DNA of 64,000 bases from Bacillota bacterium (GTDB lineage: Bacteria; Bacillota; Limnochordia; Darwinibacteriales; DTU012), in contig DURM01000009.1 of the NCBI GenBank assembly GCA_012837335.1, forward strand, positions 1-64,000, given 5' to 3'. Positions 8,459 through 16,465 of this stretch are shown here, in pieces. The translations under genes were made by a program, and so were the position numbers. The notes beneath the pieces are model-generated. The model did not search any database, was not told where the DNA came from, and saw only the letters and a program-made list of their open reading frames with translations. Each line of letters begins with the position of its first letter. Within the stretch, counting starts at the first letter, position 1.

Positions 8459-10921
8459 TTATTTGACTACTTCTAATCTTACCAGTTCACCATAGATAAT
8501 CTCTGCCATCTTTTCGGCACCCGGTTTCGTAAAGTGGGTATAGTCACTGCCGCCTTTTTTGTTGAGCACATAGTAAGTGTCAAGTACCGCCTGTTTTTCC
8601 TGCTGGGTACCGGGCAGACTATTGTAGTGGGCTAACGCGAGATTGTGAGCGTCGATCATCAATGTACCGGTAGTTTCTGCCACTTTTCTTGCACTCGCTG
8701 CATAAGAGCCGAGGGTAGCTGTAGAAGTGAATCCGTGCATCGGCACTGGTGTCACGATTACCGGGACAGCTCCTCGCTGCTTAACACCTTTAATATAGTA
8801 CTCAGAGAGCAGCATCTCATAGTCGGCGTTGGATGTATAGCGTTCTTCTTTGTTGTACGTTCCGTCGTTATGGCCTAACTGGATCAGCACGATGTCACCG
8901 GGTTTTATGCTCAGCAGAACGCTTTCCAGCCTTGCCTCCCGATAGAAGCTGGCAGTACTTCTGCCGCCGATGGCTCTGTTGTTGACAGTGTAACCGGAAC
9001 CTAAGAACTTACCGATCTTCTGTCCCCAACCGGCCATCACATCATTGGCCGCATAGCTCTGCACAGTAGAATCGCCGATTAAATGGACTGTCGGTGTGCT
9101 GCCAGGTTGTTCCTGTTCAAGTTTAGTAATCTCGATGCTGTTGACAAAAGCTTTGTACTGAACTTCACCGCGCTTTTCGCCAATAAAGTCGATATCTAGA
9201 ATACCGTCGACAAGGGCAACATCGAAGACAAGCTCAGAACTGCCGCTCCGGTTGACATTTCCTTTGACGATGAGGTTATCGTATTTATCATTCGAGCGGA
9301 AGCGCTGGGTCGGCACATTCTCAACACCGATTGTCAGGTAGTTAGAATCGGGATCATTAAATGTCAGTTTTACTCTGTAGTTACCGGGATCAAGCTTCTG
9401 CTGGAAGCGGAAGAATCCATTGGGTGAATAGAGGTAATCTCCCTCAACCGGACTGTCAGCGTCAATAACAGCTGCTTGGACAGGGGTACTTGGATCAATT
9501 CCAAATCCTGTAGCATCACTGTAAACTGCGTCGGGCGTAATCTTAATATATCCTGCTTCGGCTGCACCGGTGCCTAAATCGTAACGCATTGGATGAATCA
9601 CAACCTTTTTTGCTTGTGTAATTATGGGATCCGAATTTAAAACAGCTCTTACAGATGCGTTAACCGGTTGAGTACTTGGTTCGATGGTAAGAGTACCGGC
9701 TGCGCTGTCAACTGTCAGCCCCGGATGGGACAGAGGGAAGAGATTATCTTCATCATAGAGCTGCCATGTAACAGACTCGTCAGCTACTATTGTACCATCA
9801 CTGCGGTTTACTGTCACTGCAAATGTCTCAGTTTTTGGGTCAGTAAAGGGAATCAGGATGCTGTCGCTGCCTGATATCTCAATGTTCAGGTCTGTGGCAG
9901 TAAGCTGGATCTCCTGCTCAGTGGTCACACCACCGGCAGTGGCTGTAACAATAATCACTCCGGGCTGAGCACTAGGATCTGCTTTGAGCCATGCTGAGTC
10001 GGCTTCATCGACAATTGCTTCAATTTCCAGCCCCGGATATTGTTCCTTAAGCGCCCATTTAAATGATGATCCTGGAATAATCATGTTCTGCTCGTTGTAA
10101 GCGCGGGCTGTAAGTTTCAGCTGTGTGCTGTCTTGTTTCGGTATTTGCAGTCCATTCCCGGCTTGATAAACGCTGATGCTGGCTACCTGGGGAATGTAAG
10201 CTTTGACATTGTCAATATAAACCGTCTTATCCACAGCTTGATCTGGAAGGAAAACATTGATGTTTCTAATTCCTGATGCCTGCACGCCGCTGCTGATGCC
10301 AAAGTCTAAATCTACAGCTTCGCTGATTAATTTACTTCCATCATAGACTTGAACGGAATATTTTCTAGTATCGGTATTAACCACCAGCTTAAAGCTGTAC
10401 CATTTCAAGTTAGAACTATTTTCTACTAGAGTTACGGTACCGGAACCGTGTGCTGCAACAATATTGCGGTCTTCGCGGCCGATGGATACTGCAGTGTGGC
10501 CAGCGTTCCAGTTGGTCGGAGCAGTGCTTTTTAAGGTAATGGTACCTACACCGTCCCAGAAGCAGACATCAAATTCGATCATTGCTACGCCAGAAATGTT
10601 GAGATCGCGCGAGAGTACAGTTGAGCCTTTGGTTACTCCGTCGCCGCGCATTCCCAGCTCCGAGTAGACCTTAATGTAGTGGTTTTTCCGAAGACTGTTA
10701 TATTCTAAGGAAGCGCTGCGGGTAGCATTTGAACCCAGGATAGCCCAGCCATCAAAATTTGGGTCCGGTTCCTGGGCAATTTCAGTTCCGACGGGATAGT
10801 CGTATTCAAAACCTTCGATGCCATCAGCAGGAATCAAATACTGAGCAGCGAATGCTGAGGTACTGATCAGCGCTAAGATAATCAGACAGGGCAAGAAAAG
10901 ATATAAAGCTCTTTTACTCAT
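8459..10921 (-). CDS. secreted SGNH hydrolase, rhamnogalacturonan acetylesterase-like, multidomain
   Basis: 820 residues. A signal peptide ends near STSAFA (residue 25). Residues 30-230 look like a beta-sandwich of the laminin-G/concanavalin type. Residues 240-440 are Ig-like repeats. Residues 448-610 contain LGTGAAEAGYIKITPDAVYS, the N-terminal module that goes with CE12 rhamnogalacturonan acetylesterases. The C-terminal SGNH domain has GDST (nucleophile Ser at about 618), the block II Gly in GGRS, GHND, and DYTHFTKPGAEKM with the catalytic Asp and His. It should remove acetyl groups from pectin outside the cell. The ATG overlaps the stop of the upstream esterase by one base (TAATG), so the two are coupled. 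Confidence 0.87.
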   Translation of the reverse strand: MSKRALYLFLPCLIILALISTSAFAAQYLIPADGIEGFEYDYPVGTEIAQEPDPNFDGWAILGSNATRSASLEYNSLRKNHYIKVYSELGMRGDGVTKGSTVLSRDLNISGVAMIEFDVCFWDGVGTITLKSTAPTNWNAGHTAVSIGREDRNIVAAHGSGTVTLVENSSNLKWYSFKLVVNTDTRKYSVQVYDGSKLISEAVDLDFGISSGVQASGIRNINVFLPDQAVDKTVYIDNVKAYIPQVASISVYQAGNGLQIPKQDSTQLKLTARAYNEQNMIIPGSSFKWALKEQYPGLEIEAIVDEADSAWLKADPSAQPGVIIVTATAGGVTTEQEIQLTATDLNIEISGSDSILIPFTDPKTETFAVTVNRSDGTIVADESVTWQLYDEDNLFPLSHPGLTVDSAAGTLTIEPSTQPVNASVRAVLNSDPIITQAKKVVIHPMRYDLGTGAAEAGYIKITPDAVYSDATGFGIDPSTPVQAAVIDADSPVEGDYLYSPNGFFRFQQKLDPGNYRVKLTFNDPDSNYLTIGVENVPTQRFRSNDKYDNLIVKGNVNRSGSSELVFDVALVDGILDIDFIGEKRGEVQYKAFVNSIEITKLEQEQPGSTPTVHLIGDSTVQSYAANDVMAGWGQKIGKFLGSGYTVNNRAIGGRSTASFYREARLESVLLSIKPGDIVLIQLGHNDGTYNKEERYTSNADYEMLLSEYYIKGVKQRGAVPVIVTPVPMHGFTSTATLGSYAASARKVAETTGTLMIDAHNLALAHYNSLPGTQQEKQAVLDTYYVLNKKGGSDYTHFTKPGAEKMAEIIYGELVRLEVVK

Positions 10922-12786
10922 TAGTGATTACCTCCCATTGTGATTTCACTGCCGTTTATCACGACATGATTGCCGTAATCGCCATTAGCAGCTGCAATTC
11001 GTAAATGTGCACCGCTGCCAGCTTGGTCAGTGCTGATCTGAACTTCCAAGGGTTTAGAGCTGTGTGCATCGATCTGCTGGGTTGTGACCGCTGTATCGAT
11101 TACATTTCCAGCCTGATCAACAAGCTCAACAATCATGGTTACTGTTTTCGATTCAGTGCCAGTGTTTTTCGCCAGCATCGAAATCCTAACCGGAGATTGG
11201 TCTAAGTTGTAGATGTATTCACCAGAAGCGTTCTTTAATTCTGGAGTGTAGAGCTTCAGTGTTTGATCTGATGCATAGTTTGTTTTTTGAGGTGTAGTAT
11301 AGATACCCGGAATCTCCTGCCGCTTAATATCTTCGGTAATGATGCGGGCCAGCTCTAAAGCGCCATAATAGTTGGGATGGGTGTTATCTGCATAAAGTTT
11401 TCTGGTTTCTGCTTCGCCGATGCTGACAAAATACGCGGAGCTTAATGCTGCGTTGTCGATCAGCAGCACGTCTTTTTCAAAGGCCACGAGGCGTATCGTT
11501 CCATAGAGAGATGCCCATCCAGATACTCCATGGGTCAGATTGCCTTGTGGATCTACACTAAATCCATCTGCTCTGCCTTGGGGAATTACTAGAATTGGAA
11601 TGCCGCCCTTGGATCGGATCTGATCGACAAAGTATTCAAGGTTGGCTTTAAACTGGGAGTTAAGGATTTTGTTCCGGTCGTTAATTCCCAGCTGGCAGAT
11701 GAAATATTCTCCCGGTTTGATCTGCTCAACAATTCCATCGAAAGCGCCATCTTCTCTGAACCACTGGGTGGTTTGGCCGCTGGTGGCATAGTTGCGGATG
11801 TTGATATCATTAGTTAGATAGAAAGGCAGAACTTGTCCCCAGCCGGTGATGGCACCTTTGTTAGCGGGCTCTAAAGGATAATAGTTGCAGACAGTTGAGT
11901 CGCCGCCCAGCCAGATCGTGGGTTTGGTAGAAACCTCATCACCGATCTTTTTAACTTCTAACCAAGCCAATTCGTAGGAGGTACCTTCTTTTCCGGTAAC
12001 TGTAATCTTTGCAATTCCGTCAGGAATCTCCATTTCAAATTGGTCGACCGTGAAGGCTCCGGTAATGTTCAGCACTCCCGGAAGTCCGTTTACATAAATG
12101 CTCATCCGGGCAATTGTTCCCACTGCATACTTAAAGCTGTACCGACCCGGAACAAGAACAATATCAAAGGAGTTAGAACTTAAACGTCCATGGTCAGAAA
12201 ATCTGACCGCATCCTGATAGAGCGGATCGGTCGAGGCTCGATTGAGCCGGTTCTGAACTTTGTCGATGGTAGGCTGTGCAAACCCATAGCCGAGCTCAGG
12301 ATCAAATCCGAAGTCAGCCGGCATTTTAATGTACCCGGGTGCGCGGACAGCGTGACCAAAATCAAACTTTAGGATTTCGGAGACTTCCAGATTAGTTGTC
12401 TCAGGGGCGAAACCGCTGAAGGTGAGATTGAGTTCTCCATCGGCAACTTCAACCTCAAACGCTGCTTCAACGGAGTTTACTAGATGCTCTGAACTTGTGT
12501 AATAGCGGACTTGGTCTTCAGCTCTGATTTCCATTACCTGTGGTGAATCCGATTTTGGAGCGGTTACAGTTACATTATAGCTGCCATTTGGCAGTTCAAC
12601 TGCAAACTCAAAGCCGGTATCACTGGTCAGAGTAATAGGTTCATTTCCTAGCTGATAATAAAAGACTTTGTTAGCCGCCACTGCGCCGTCCTTTCCTAAT
12701 TCCTGAGCCTGGGCAAAAGGTAAGCAAAGAAAGACTGCCCAACAGACTACAACTGCAGTAATAAATAATCGATATTTATTTTTCAT
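10921..12786 (-). CDS. secreted SGNH hydrolase, rhamnogalacturonan acetylesterase-like
   Basis: 621 residues from the ATG at 12786, which follows AAGGAGGG; an upstream TTG at 12807 is in frame but has no such site. The signal peptide ends near PFAQA. Residues 30-140 are a small beta domain and residues 145-290 include FDFGHAVRAPGYIKMPADFG, the accessory module of CE12-like enzymes. The SGNH core runs from about 290 to 490: GGDSTVCNY (nucleophile Ser), LGINDRNK (block III) and DNTHPNYYGALELA (Asp/His). A C-terminal Ig-like domain follows. It is the first gene of the two-gene operon with the 820-residue paralogue; together they suggest extracellular deacetylation of rhamnogalacturonan, acting with the pectate lyase at 46.4 kb. 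Confidence 0.87.
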   Translation of the reverse strand: MKNKYRLFITAVVVCWAVFLCLPFAQAQELGKDGAVAANKVFYYQLGNEPITLTSDTGFEFAVELPNGSYNVTVTAPKSDSPQVMEIRAEDQVRYYTSSEHLVNSVEAAFEVEVADGELNLTFSGFAPETTNLEVSEILKFDFGHAVRAPGYIKMPADFGFDPELGYGFAQPTIDKVQNRLNRASTDPLYQDAVRFSDHGRLSSNSFDIVLVPGRYSFKYAVGTIARMSIYVNGLPGVLNITGAFTVDQFEMEIPDGIAKITVTGKEGTSYELAWLEVKKIGDEVSTKPTIWLGGDSTVCNYYPLEPANKGAITGWGQVLPFYLTNDINIRNYATSGQTTQWFREDGAFDGIVEQIKPGEYFICQLGINDRNKILNSQFKANLEYFVDQIRSKGGIPILVIPQGRADGFSVDPQGNLTHGVSGWASLYGTIRLVAFEKDVLLIDNAALSSAYFVSIGEAETRKLYADNTHPNYYGALELARIITEDIKRQEIPGIYTTPQKTNYASDQTLKLYTPELKNASGEYIYNLDQSPVRISMLAKNTGTESKTVTMIVELVDQAGNVIDTAVTTQQIDAHSSKPLEVQISTDQAGSGAHLRIAAANGDYGNHVVINGSEITMGGNH

Positions 12787-12902
12787 GAGATCCCTCCTTA
12801 GTATCAATGGTATCGGAGATTGTCAACAAAGTCACTAAGACTTATTGCTGTAAAATATAAGAATATTGCTCTGCACTTGTATAGCAAAGGAGGTGATGTT
12901 TT

Positions 12903-13229
12903 ATGGAACTTATAACCAACTTAGAAGGCGTTGAGAAGCTTATTAAAGAACAGAAACTGGTCCTGCTCTTTTTTGGCAGCCAGGACTGCGGTGTATGCCG
13001 TGATCTGAAACCGAAAGTGGAAACTCTGCTTGAACAATATCCGCAGATAAGATCTGCATATATTGATACAAATGAATTTATGGAGCTGGCGGCTTTCCAC
13101 AGCATCTTTTCTATTCCGGCTGTACTCGTTTTTATAGAAGGAAAAGAAGTCATTAGAGAAGCCAGGTATATCAGTCTCAGGCAGCTGCAGAGCAGAATCG
13201 AGCGGTATTATCATCTGCTGTTTTGTTAG
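12903..13229 (+). CDS. thioredoxin-like protein
   Basis: 108 residues with the thioredoxin fold: LVLLFFGSQDCGVCRDLKPKVE carries the CGVC redox pair (Cys about 36 and 39), and IFSIPAVLVFIEGKE supplies the cis-Pro loop. There is no signal peptide, so it acts in the cytoplasm. The ribosome binding site AAAGGAGGTGAT is near-perfect. It is transcribed divergently from the esterase operon across a gap of about 116 bases and is followed by nothing obviously co-transcribed. A general thiol-disulfide reductase role is likely. Confidence 0.85.
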   Translation: MELITNLEGVEKLIKEQKLVLLFFGSQDCGVCRDLKPKVETLLEQYPQIRSAYIDTNEFMELAAFHSIFSIPAVLVFIEGKEVIREARYISLRQLQSRIERYYHLLFC

Positions 13230-13282
13230 GAAAACGATGAGTTTGCGCGGTTTTTTAACTTTTCTAACCCTAATACTGGAAT

Positions 13283-13328
13283 TTGATCCAAAAATTATGT
13301 ATTATATAACTCGATGTAAACAATTGTT
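13283..13328 (+). promoter_or_regulatory. candidate promoter and small palindrome upstream of GH2 gene
   Basis: TTGATC at 13283 and TATAAC at 13305 are separated by 16 bases, a reasonable sigma-A type pair. Just downstream, AACAATTGTT (13319-13328) is a perfect 10-bp palindrome that could bind a regulator. The matches are modest. Confidence 0.35.
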
Positions 13329-13370
13329 ATGGTAGTAAATATAACATATGAAAAAAAGAGAGGGTGTTAG

Positions 13371-15131
13371 ATGAAAACAAACATTCCAAGACCCGAGTAT
13401 CCCAGACCAGACTTTGAAAGAGAAGAGTGGTTGAATCTAAACGGTGAATGGGAATTTGAATTTGATGATCAGGAGCTTGGAGAATTAGAAGGTTGGTACA
13501 AAGATAAGGATTTTTCCATGAAAATCTTAGTACCTTTTGTTTTCCAAAGCGAGAAAAGCGGGTTAGGAATTAAAGAACTGCATGAGGTTATGTGGTATAA
13601 AAGAGAGTTTGACATTCCCGCACCCTGGAGCGGCAAAAGAATATTTCTCAATTTTGGTGCTGTGGATTATTATGCAAAGGTTTGGATTAATGGAGAGTAT
13701 ATAGGCGACCATAAAGGGGGATATCTGCCCTTTAAGTTTGATATAACCAGATTTGTTGAAATAGGTACCAATACTGTGGTAGTAAAGGTAGTCGACCGTT
13801 ATGATACAAGTCAACCGCGGGGTAAACAATACTGGAAAGAACAGCCTGATCGGTGCTGGTATACCGCCAGCTCAGGCATTTGGCAGACAGTCTGGCTTGA
13901 GACTGCGGGAGAAGTAGCCCTCGATCTAATTAAGATTACTCCGGATATTGATAAGAGCTGCGCTTATATGGAACTGTATTTAGATCGCAAGCCGGAAAAC
14001 ATGAACCTGAAAGTTGATTTATATTACAACGGTCGACACATCAACTCTGTACAATGGCAGCTGAACGAGCGGATTTCCAAGCAGACAATTAATATCAAAG
14101 AGGAAGATGAAATTGATGAAATCCATTACTGGACCCCGCAGCAGCCTAATTTATACGATGCTGTATTCACACTGCATAAAGATGGCGAAGTGGTTGATGT
14201 GGTTAAAACTTATTTTGGCATGCGAAAAATCTCCGTCAAAGATGATATGGTGTTGCTCAACAACAAGCCGATTTATCAGAGATTAATCCTCGACCAAGGT
14301 TATTGGCCGGAGACCCTGCTCACGCCGCCCAGTGATGAAGCTATTAAATATGATCTGGAAATGACCAAGAAAATGGGTTTTAACGGAGTCAGAAAGCATC
14401 AAAAAATTGAAGACCCTCGATTTTATTATTGGGCGGACAAACTCGGGCTTTTGGTCTGGGGTGAAATGCCCAGCGCCTACAACTTCAATTCCGAGGAAAT
14501 TGGTAACATTACGACAGAGTACCGGGACTTTATCAACCGAGATTACAACCATCCATCAATTATTTTGTGGGTTCCGCTGAATGAGTCCTGGGGTGTCAGA
14601 AATATCATCTCCGATTCGAAACAGCAGAACTTTGGCCGGATGCTCTATTATCTGTCGAAGGCAGAGGACCCGTCCCGCCTCGTCAGTACCAATGATGGCT
14701 GGGAGCAGGTTATTTCCGATATCAACGCTATTCACGATTATGCTGCAGAGGGAAGTGAGCTGGCACGGAAATTCCAAGATCCGGAGGTACTTTTTAATGG
14801 CAGTGCAGCTTCACGTATGGTATATGCATACGGCGAAGAATATGAAGGCCAGCCTGTTTTAATCACTGAATTTGGAGGAATTGCTTTTGCGGTAGATACA
14901 GCAAGTTCTTCCGGTGAGAGAAAATGGGGATATGGATACGCAGTAAAGGATGAAGAAGATTTTCTAAGAAGATTTGCTGGATTAGTTAAGGCTATCAAGT
15001 CGATACCACTAATTAAAGGCTTCTGCTATACACAGTTAACTGATGTAATGCAGGAAGTAAATGGACTAATGACAATTGATCGCAAGATGAAGGTAGATAT
15101 CGAGATAATAAGAAAGATTATTTTAGGTTAA
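13371..15131 (+). CDS. intracellular glycoside hydrolase family 2 protein
   Basis: 586 residues with the three GH2 core domains. The sugar-binding jelly roll is at about 10-175 (WLNLNGEWEFEFDD, VWINGEYIGDHKGGYLPF), the immunoglobulin-like domain at 180-280, and the TIM barrel from 285 on. The acid/base Glu is about residue 405 in WVPLNESWG and the nucleophile Glu about residue 500 in ITEFGG. There is no signal peptide, so it acts on imported oligosaccharides. GH2 covers beta-galactosidase, beta-glucuronidase, beta-mannosidase and others; this compact form without C-terminal domains resembles the LacZ/UidA-like group, but the sugar cannot be fixed. GAGAGGGTG precedes the ATG. A large hairpin follows. 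Confidence 0.9.
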   Translation: MKTNIPRPEYPRPDFEREEWLNLNGEWEFEFDDQELGELEGWYKDKDFSMKILVPFVFQSEKSGLGIKELHEVMWYKREFDIPAPWSGKRIFLNFGAVDYYAKVWINGEYIGDHKGGYLPFKFDITRFVEIGTNTVVVKVVDRYDTSQPRGKQYWKEQPDRCWYTASSGIWQTVWLETAGEVALDLIKITPDIDKSCAYMELYLDRKPENMNLKVDLYYNGRHINSVQWQLNERISKQTINIKEEDEIDEIHYWTPQQPNLYDAVFTLHKDGEVVDVVKTYFGMRKISVKDDMVLLNNKPIYQRLILDQGYWPETLLTPPSDEAIKYDLEMTKKMGFNGVRKHQKIEDPRFYYWADKLGLLVWGEMPSAYNFNSEEIGNITTEYRDFINRDYNHPSIILWVPLNESWGVRNIISDSKQQNFGRMLYYLSKAEDPSRLVSTNDGWEQVISDINAIHDYAAEGSELARKFQDPEVLFNGSAASRMVYAYGEEYEGQPVLITEFGGIAFAVDTASSSGERKWGYGYAVKDEEDFLRRFAGLVKAIKSIPLIKGFCYTQLTDVMQEVNGLMTIDRKMKVDIEIIRKIILG

Positions 15132-15139
15132 TAATCACT

Positions 15140-15190
15140 AGCACGTTAGACCGCCTATAATTACTCTTTAGGCTGGCTGACGTGCTTTCC
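15140..15190 (+). terminator. probable terminator after GH2 gene
   Basis: AGCACGT and ACGTGCT pair over a 33-base interior that itself contains GCCTA/TAGGC, giving a two-part hairpin followed by TTCC. The U-tract is short, so termination may be partial. Confidence 0.55.
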
Positions 15191-15207
15191 TATTATATCT
15201 GCAAAAC

Positions 15208-15236
15208 TTGACACATATAATATATTCGTTTAAAAT
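15208..15236 (+). promoter_or_regulatory. sigma-A type promoter for the AraC/cupin gene
   Basis: TTGACA at 15208, exactly 17 bases, then TAAAAT at 15231. The start codon at 15321 leaves a leader of about 78 bases. Confidence 0.65.
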
Positions 15237-15320
15237 TATAAATGAATCCACAAAATATTAAATTAATGCAGGTTGTTTCTGGTGTATAAGCATGATGCCT
15301 ATCCGAAAGAAGGATTTGGT

Positions 15321-16118
15321 ATGATTAATGATTATCTTGATATCCTGCCAACAATTGAATATTTCAACGAACGAGAGTGCATGCCGACTTGGTACATTAA
15401 GGAAGATATAACTACGTTTTATGATATCACCTATGTAATAGACGGTACCTCAACATATGTTGTTGACGATATAGACATTATTTTAGAAAGCGGAGATGTT
15501 ATTTATGTTCCGAAAGGAGTTAAACGGCGGGCTTTTACTGATGCAGACAATCCTATGCACTGCTTTGCTTTTAACTTTCAATATAGGTTTGTAGATGGGG
15601 GCTTTAGAGAGCTTCCCCTTCCGCGGAAATTCCATATCGGAATTGAACACAATCTCATTGAACTGCTTGAGAGATTCAAGTTTGTTTGGCTTGAAAAAAA
15701 AGAAGGCTATATTTTGGAGGCGAGGGGGCTATTCCTGCTGATTCTCCATCGTTTAATGGAGAACTATTTAAACATAAATAACACTACGATTCATGGTAAA
15801 AGAATCAATAATGTCAAAAAATATATCCTTGAAAACTTCCATACACAGATTAAAATCCAGGAACTTGCCGATTTGGTCCATTTGCACCCTGGCTATCTTG
15901 GGAAGATTTTCAAGGATGAAGTCGGATATACAATCAATGAATTTATTAACAGAATTAGGATCAACAAAGCTTGCGATTTGCTGGCTTCTGGAGAGACCGT
16001 TTTTGAAACTGCCTATCAATGCGGATTCAGCGATCCTTTTTATTTTTCAAAAGTGTTTAAACGCATGAAAGGAATTCCTCCCTCGGAGTTTACTGCTAGG
16101 AATAGAACGCGTGACTGA
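15321..16118 (+). CDS. AraC family regulator with cupin sensor domain
   Basis: 265 residues from the ATG at 15321, which has AAGAAGGA six bases upstream; a TTG at 15273 is in frame but lacks a ribosome binding site. The sensor (IDGTSTYVVDDIDIILESGDVIYVPKGV) is a cupin. The C-terminus has the AraC double helix-turn-helix: IKIQELADLVHLHPGYLGKIFKDEVGYTINEFI and VFETAYQCGFSDPFYFSKVFKRMKGIPPSEF. It sits between the GH2 gene and the large glycan operon and is the natural candidate for its regulator. The inverted repeat at 16366-16403 would be a possible target; that link is inference. Confidence 0.9.
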   Translation: MINDYLDILPTIEYFNERECMPTWYIKEDITTFYDITYVIDGTSTYVVDDIDIILESGDVIYVPKGVKRRAFTDADNPMHCFAFNFQYRFVDGGFRELPLPRKFHIGIEHNLIELLERFKFVWLEKKEGYILEARGLFLLILHRLMENYLNINNTTIHGKRINNVKKYILENFHTQIKIQELADLVHLHPGYLGKIFKDEVGYTINEFINRIRINKACDLLASGETVFETAYQCGFSDPFYFSKVFKRMKGIPPSEFTARNRTRD

Positions 16119-16218
16119 TCTGCTAACAGCTGTGGTTTATTGTTTGAAAAGTGCAGGTAATGCTTCGATAGTTCTATAGATGGTCGAGCGTATTTTATTT
16201 CTAATCACGTTTTAAGGA

Positions 16219-16263
16219 ACAGCCTATAACCCACAATAACAGCGGGTAGTAGGCTGTTTTTCT
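16219..16263 (+). terminator. rho-independent terminator after AraC/cupin gene
   Basis: AACAGCCTA and TAGGCTGTT form a 9-bp perfect stem followed by TTTTCT. In the rest of the 347-base gap (16119-16465) only the operator-promoter below stands out. Confidence 0.85.
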
Positions 16264-16364
16264 ATGTTTAGGCATTGTACGCTGACGTTTATCGGGTAGA
16301 AATACGATTCCATCTCCAATCTGGGTGTTCTTAAAAAAGTACATGCATTTATTTATTATATCCA

Positions 16365-16403
16365 TTGTTAACTAGATGTTTATTTTATATTATCTAGTTA
16401 ACA
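16365..16403 (+). promoter_or_regulatory. inverted repeat overlapping the promoter of the glycan operon
   Basis: TGTTAACTAGAT (16366-16377) and ATCTAGTTAACA (16392-16403) are perfect 12-bp inverted copies 14 bases apart, centre to centre 26 bp. TTGTTA (16365) and TATTAT (16388) are separated by 17 bases and make a plausible promoter, so one arm covers the -35 and the other the -10 element. Each arm contains GTTAAC. There is no U-tract, so an operator is more likely than a terminator. The first operon start codon is at 16466. Confidence 0.6.
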
Positions 16404-16465
16404 TTGGGTTAGTGTGCGTTTTTATTGTTAATTAAAATAGAGATTTTATAAAGGAGCAATTATGC

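Noticed and set aside
12798-12826. TTGACA-N17-TACTAA on the minus strand as promoter of the esterase operon
   Set aside because: The transcription start would fall within or after the ribosome binding site of the first gene, so the position is not workable.
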